NCBI GenBank assembly: GCA_902803155.1
Contig: CADCOU010000144.1
Span: 1 to 14,973 of the forward strand
DNA from: an uncultured Lachnospiraceae bacterium
Lineage (GTDB): Bacteria; Bacillota; Clostridia; Lachnospirales; Lachnospiraceae
Reading direction: 5' to 3'
DNA length: 14,973 nucleotides
Part shown: positions 14,912-14,973 of the stretch, in pieces
How positions within the stretch are numbered: position 1 is the stretch's first letter
Layout: every line of letters starts with the position of its first letter
Notes under the pieces: generated by a model
The model's input: only the letters and a program-made list of their open reading frames with translations
Databases searched by the model: none
Told to the model about the DNA's origin: nothing
Made by a program: the position numbers and the translations under genes

Positions 14912-14973
14912 ATGAGTATTGATCTGAATAAGATGCCGAAACTCGGTTTCGGGCTGATGCGTCTTCCGGAGAA
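14912..14973 (+). CDS. Aldo/keto reductase, N-terminal fragment (cut by window end)
   Basis: Only the first 20 codons are present. The peptide contains MPKLGFGLMRLPE, the typical first strand of aldo/keto reductases, which reduce carbonyl groups with NADPH in a TIM barrel. The start ATG 14912 has AAGGAGG (14897-14903) 8 bases upstream. It is transcribed divergently from the sensor operon. Substrate and any C-terminal ferredoxin domain, common in clostridial members, cannot be judged from this fragment. Confidence 0.8.
   Translation, partial: MSIDLNKMPKLGFGLMRLPE

Noticed and set aside
1..14973. Mobile elements, CRISPR arrays, tRNA or rRNA genes
   Set aside because: I found no regularly spaced repeats, transposase or integrase motifs, or structured RNA genes. 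The AT-rich GNAT segment has no flanking repeats that I can see.

Overview
The window looks like chromosomal DNA of a Gram-positive anaerobe of the class Clostridia, most likely a Lachnospiraceae member. The reasons are strong AGGAGG-type ribosome sites, a TrpR-like YerC regulator, a DUF1836 regulator, a PcrA-type helicase, lipoproteins with bacterial SH3 domains, and a SpoIIE-type phosphatase. Base composition is moderate to GC-rich except for one AT-rich patch. I see no tRNA, rRNA, CRISPR array, insertion sequence or phage gene. Coding is dense, and the longest gap is about 250 bases near the right end.

Layout. Positions 109-2515 (+) hold two related SH3-domain lipoproteins, closed by a strong intrinsic terminator. 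Positions 2652-2945 (+) hold yerC, which converges on a DUF1836 regulator (3084-3782, -); a 16-bp bidirectional terminator lies between them. A small unknown gene (3866-4096, +) and the helicase gene pcrA (4142-6361, +) follow. A small membrane protein with an acidic tail (6419-6727, +) has its own apparent promoter inside the end of pcrA and its own terminator. Positions 6880-8835 (+) encode an RlmD-type 23S rRNA m5U methyltransferase fused in frame to a GNAT acetyltransferase. Next is a secreted protein of unknown function with three 10-residue repeats (8862-9785, +).

The right third (9798-14658, -) is a two-gene signalling operon. The first gene encodes a large extracellular sensor with 14 propeller-type repeats, a Y_Y_Y-like domain and seven membrane helices, but no cytoplasmic output domain. 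The second overlaps it by 17 bases and encodes a seven-helix membrane protein with a degenerate GGDEF-like domain and an apparently intact SpoIIE/PP2C phosphatase. The two membrane domains share a short signature, so I infer that they pair, with the sensor controlling the phosphatase. The divergent gene at the right edge starts an aldo/keto reductase and is cut by the window.

The points most worth a second look are this split sensor-phosphatase system and the RlmD-GNAT fusion. The fusion junction coincides with a drop in GC from about 55% to about 39%, by direct count of 360-base stretches.
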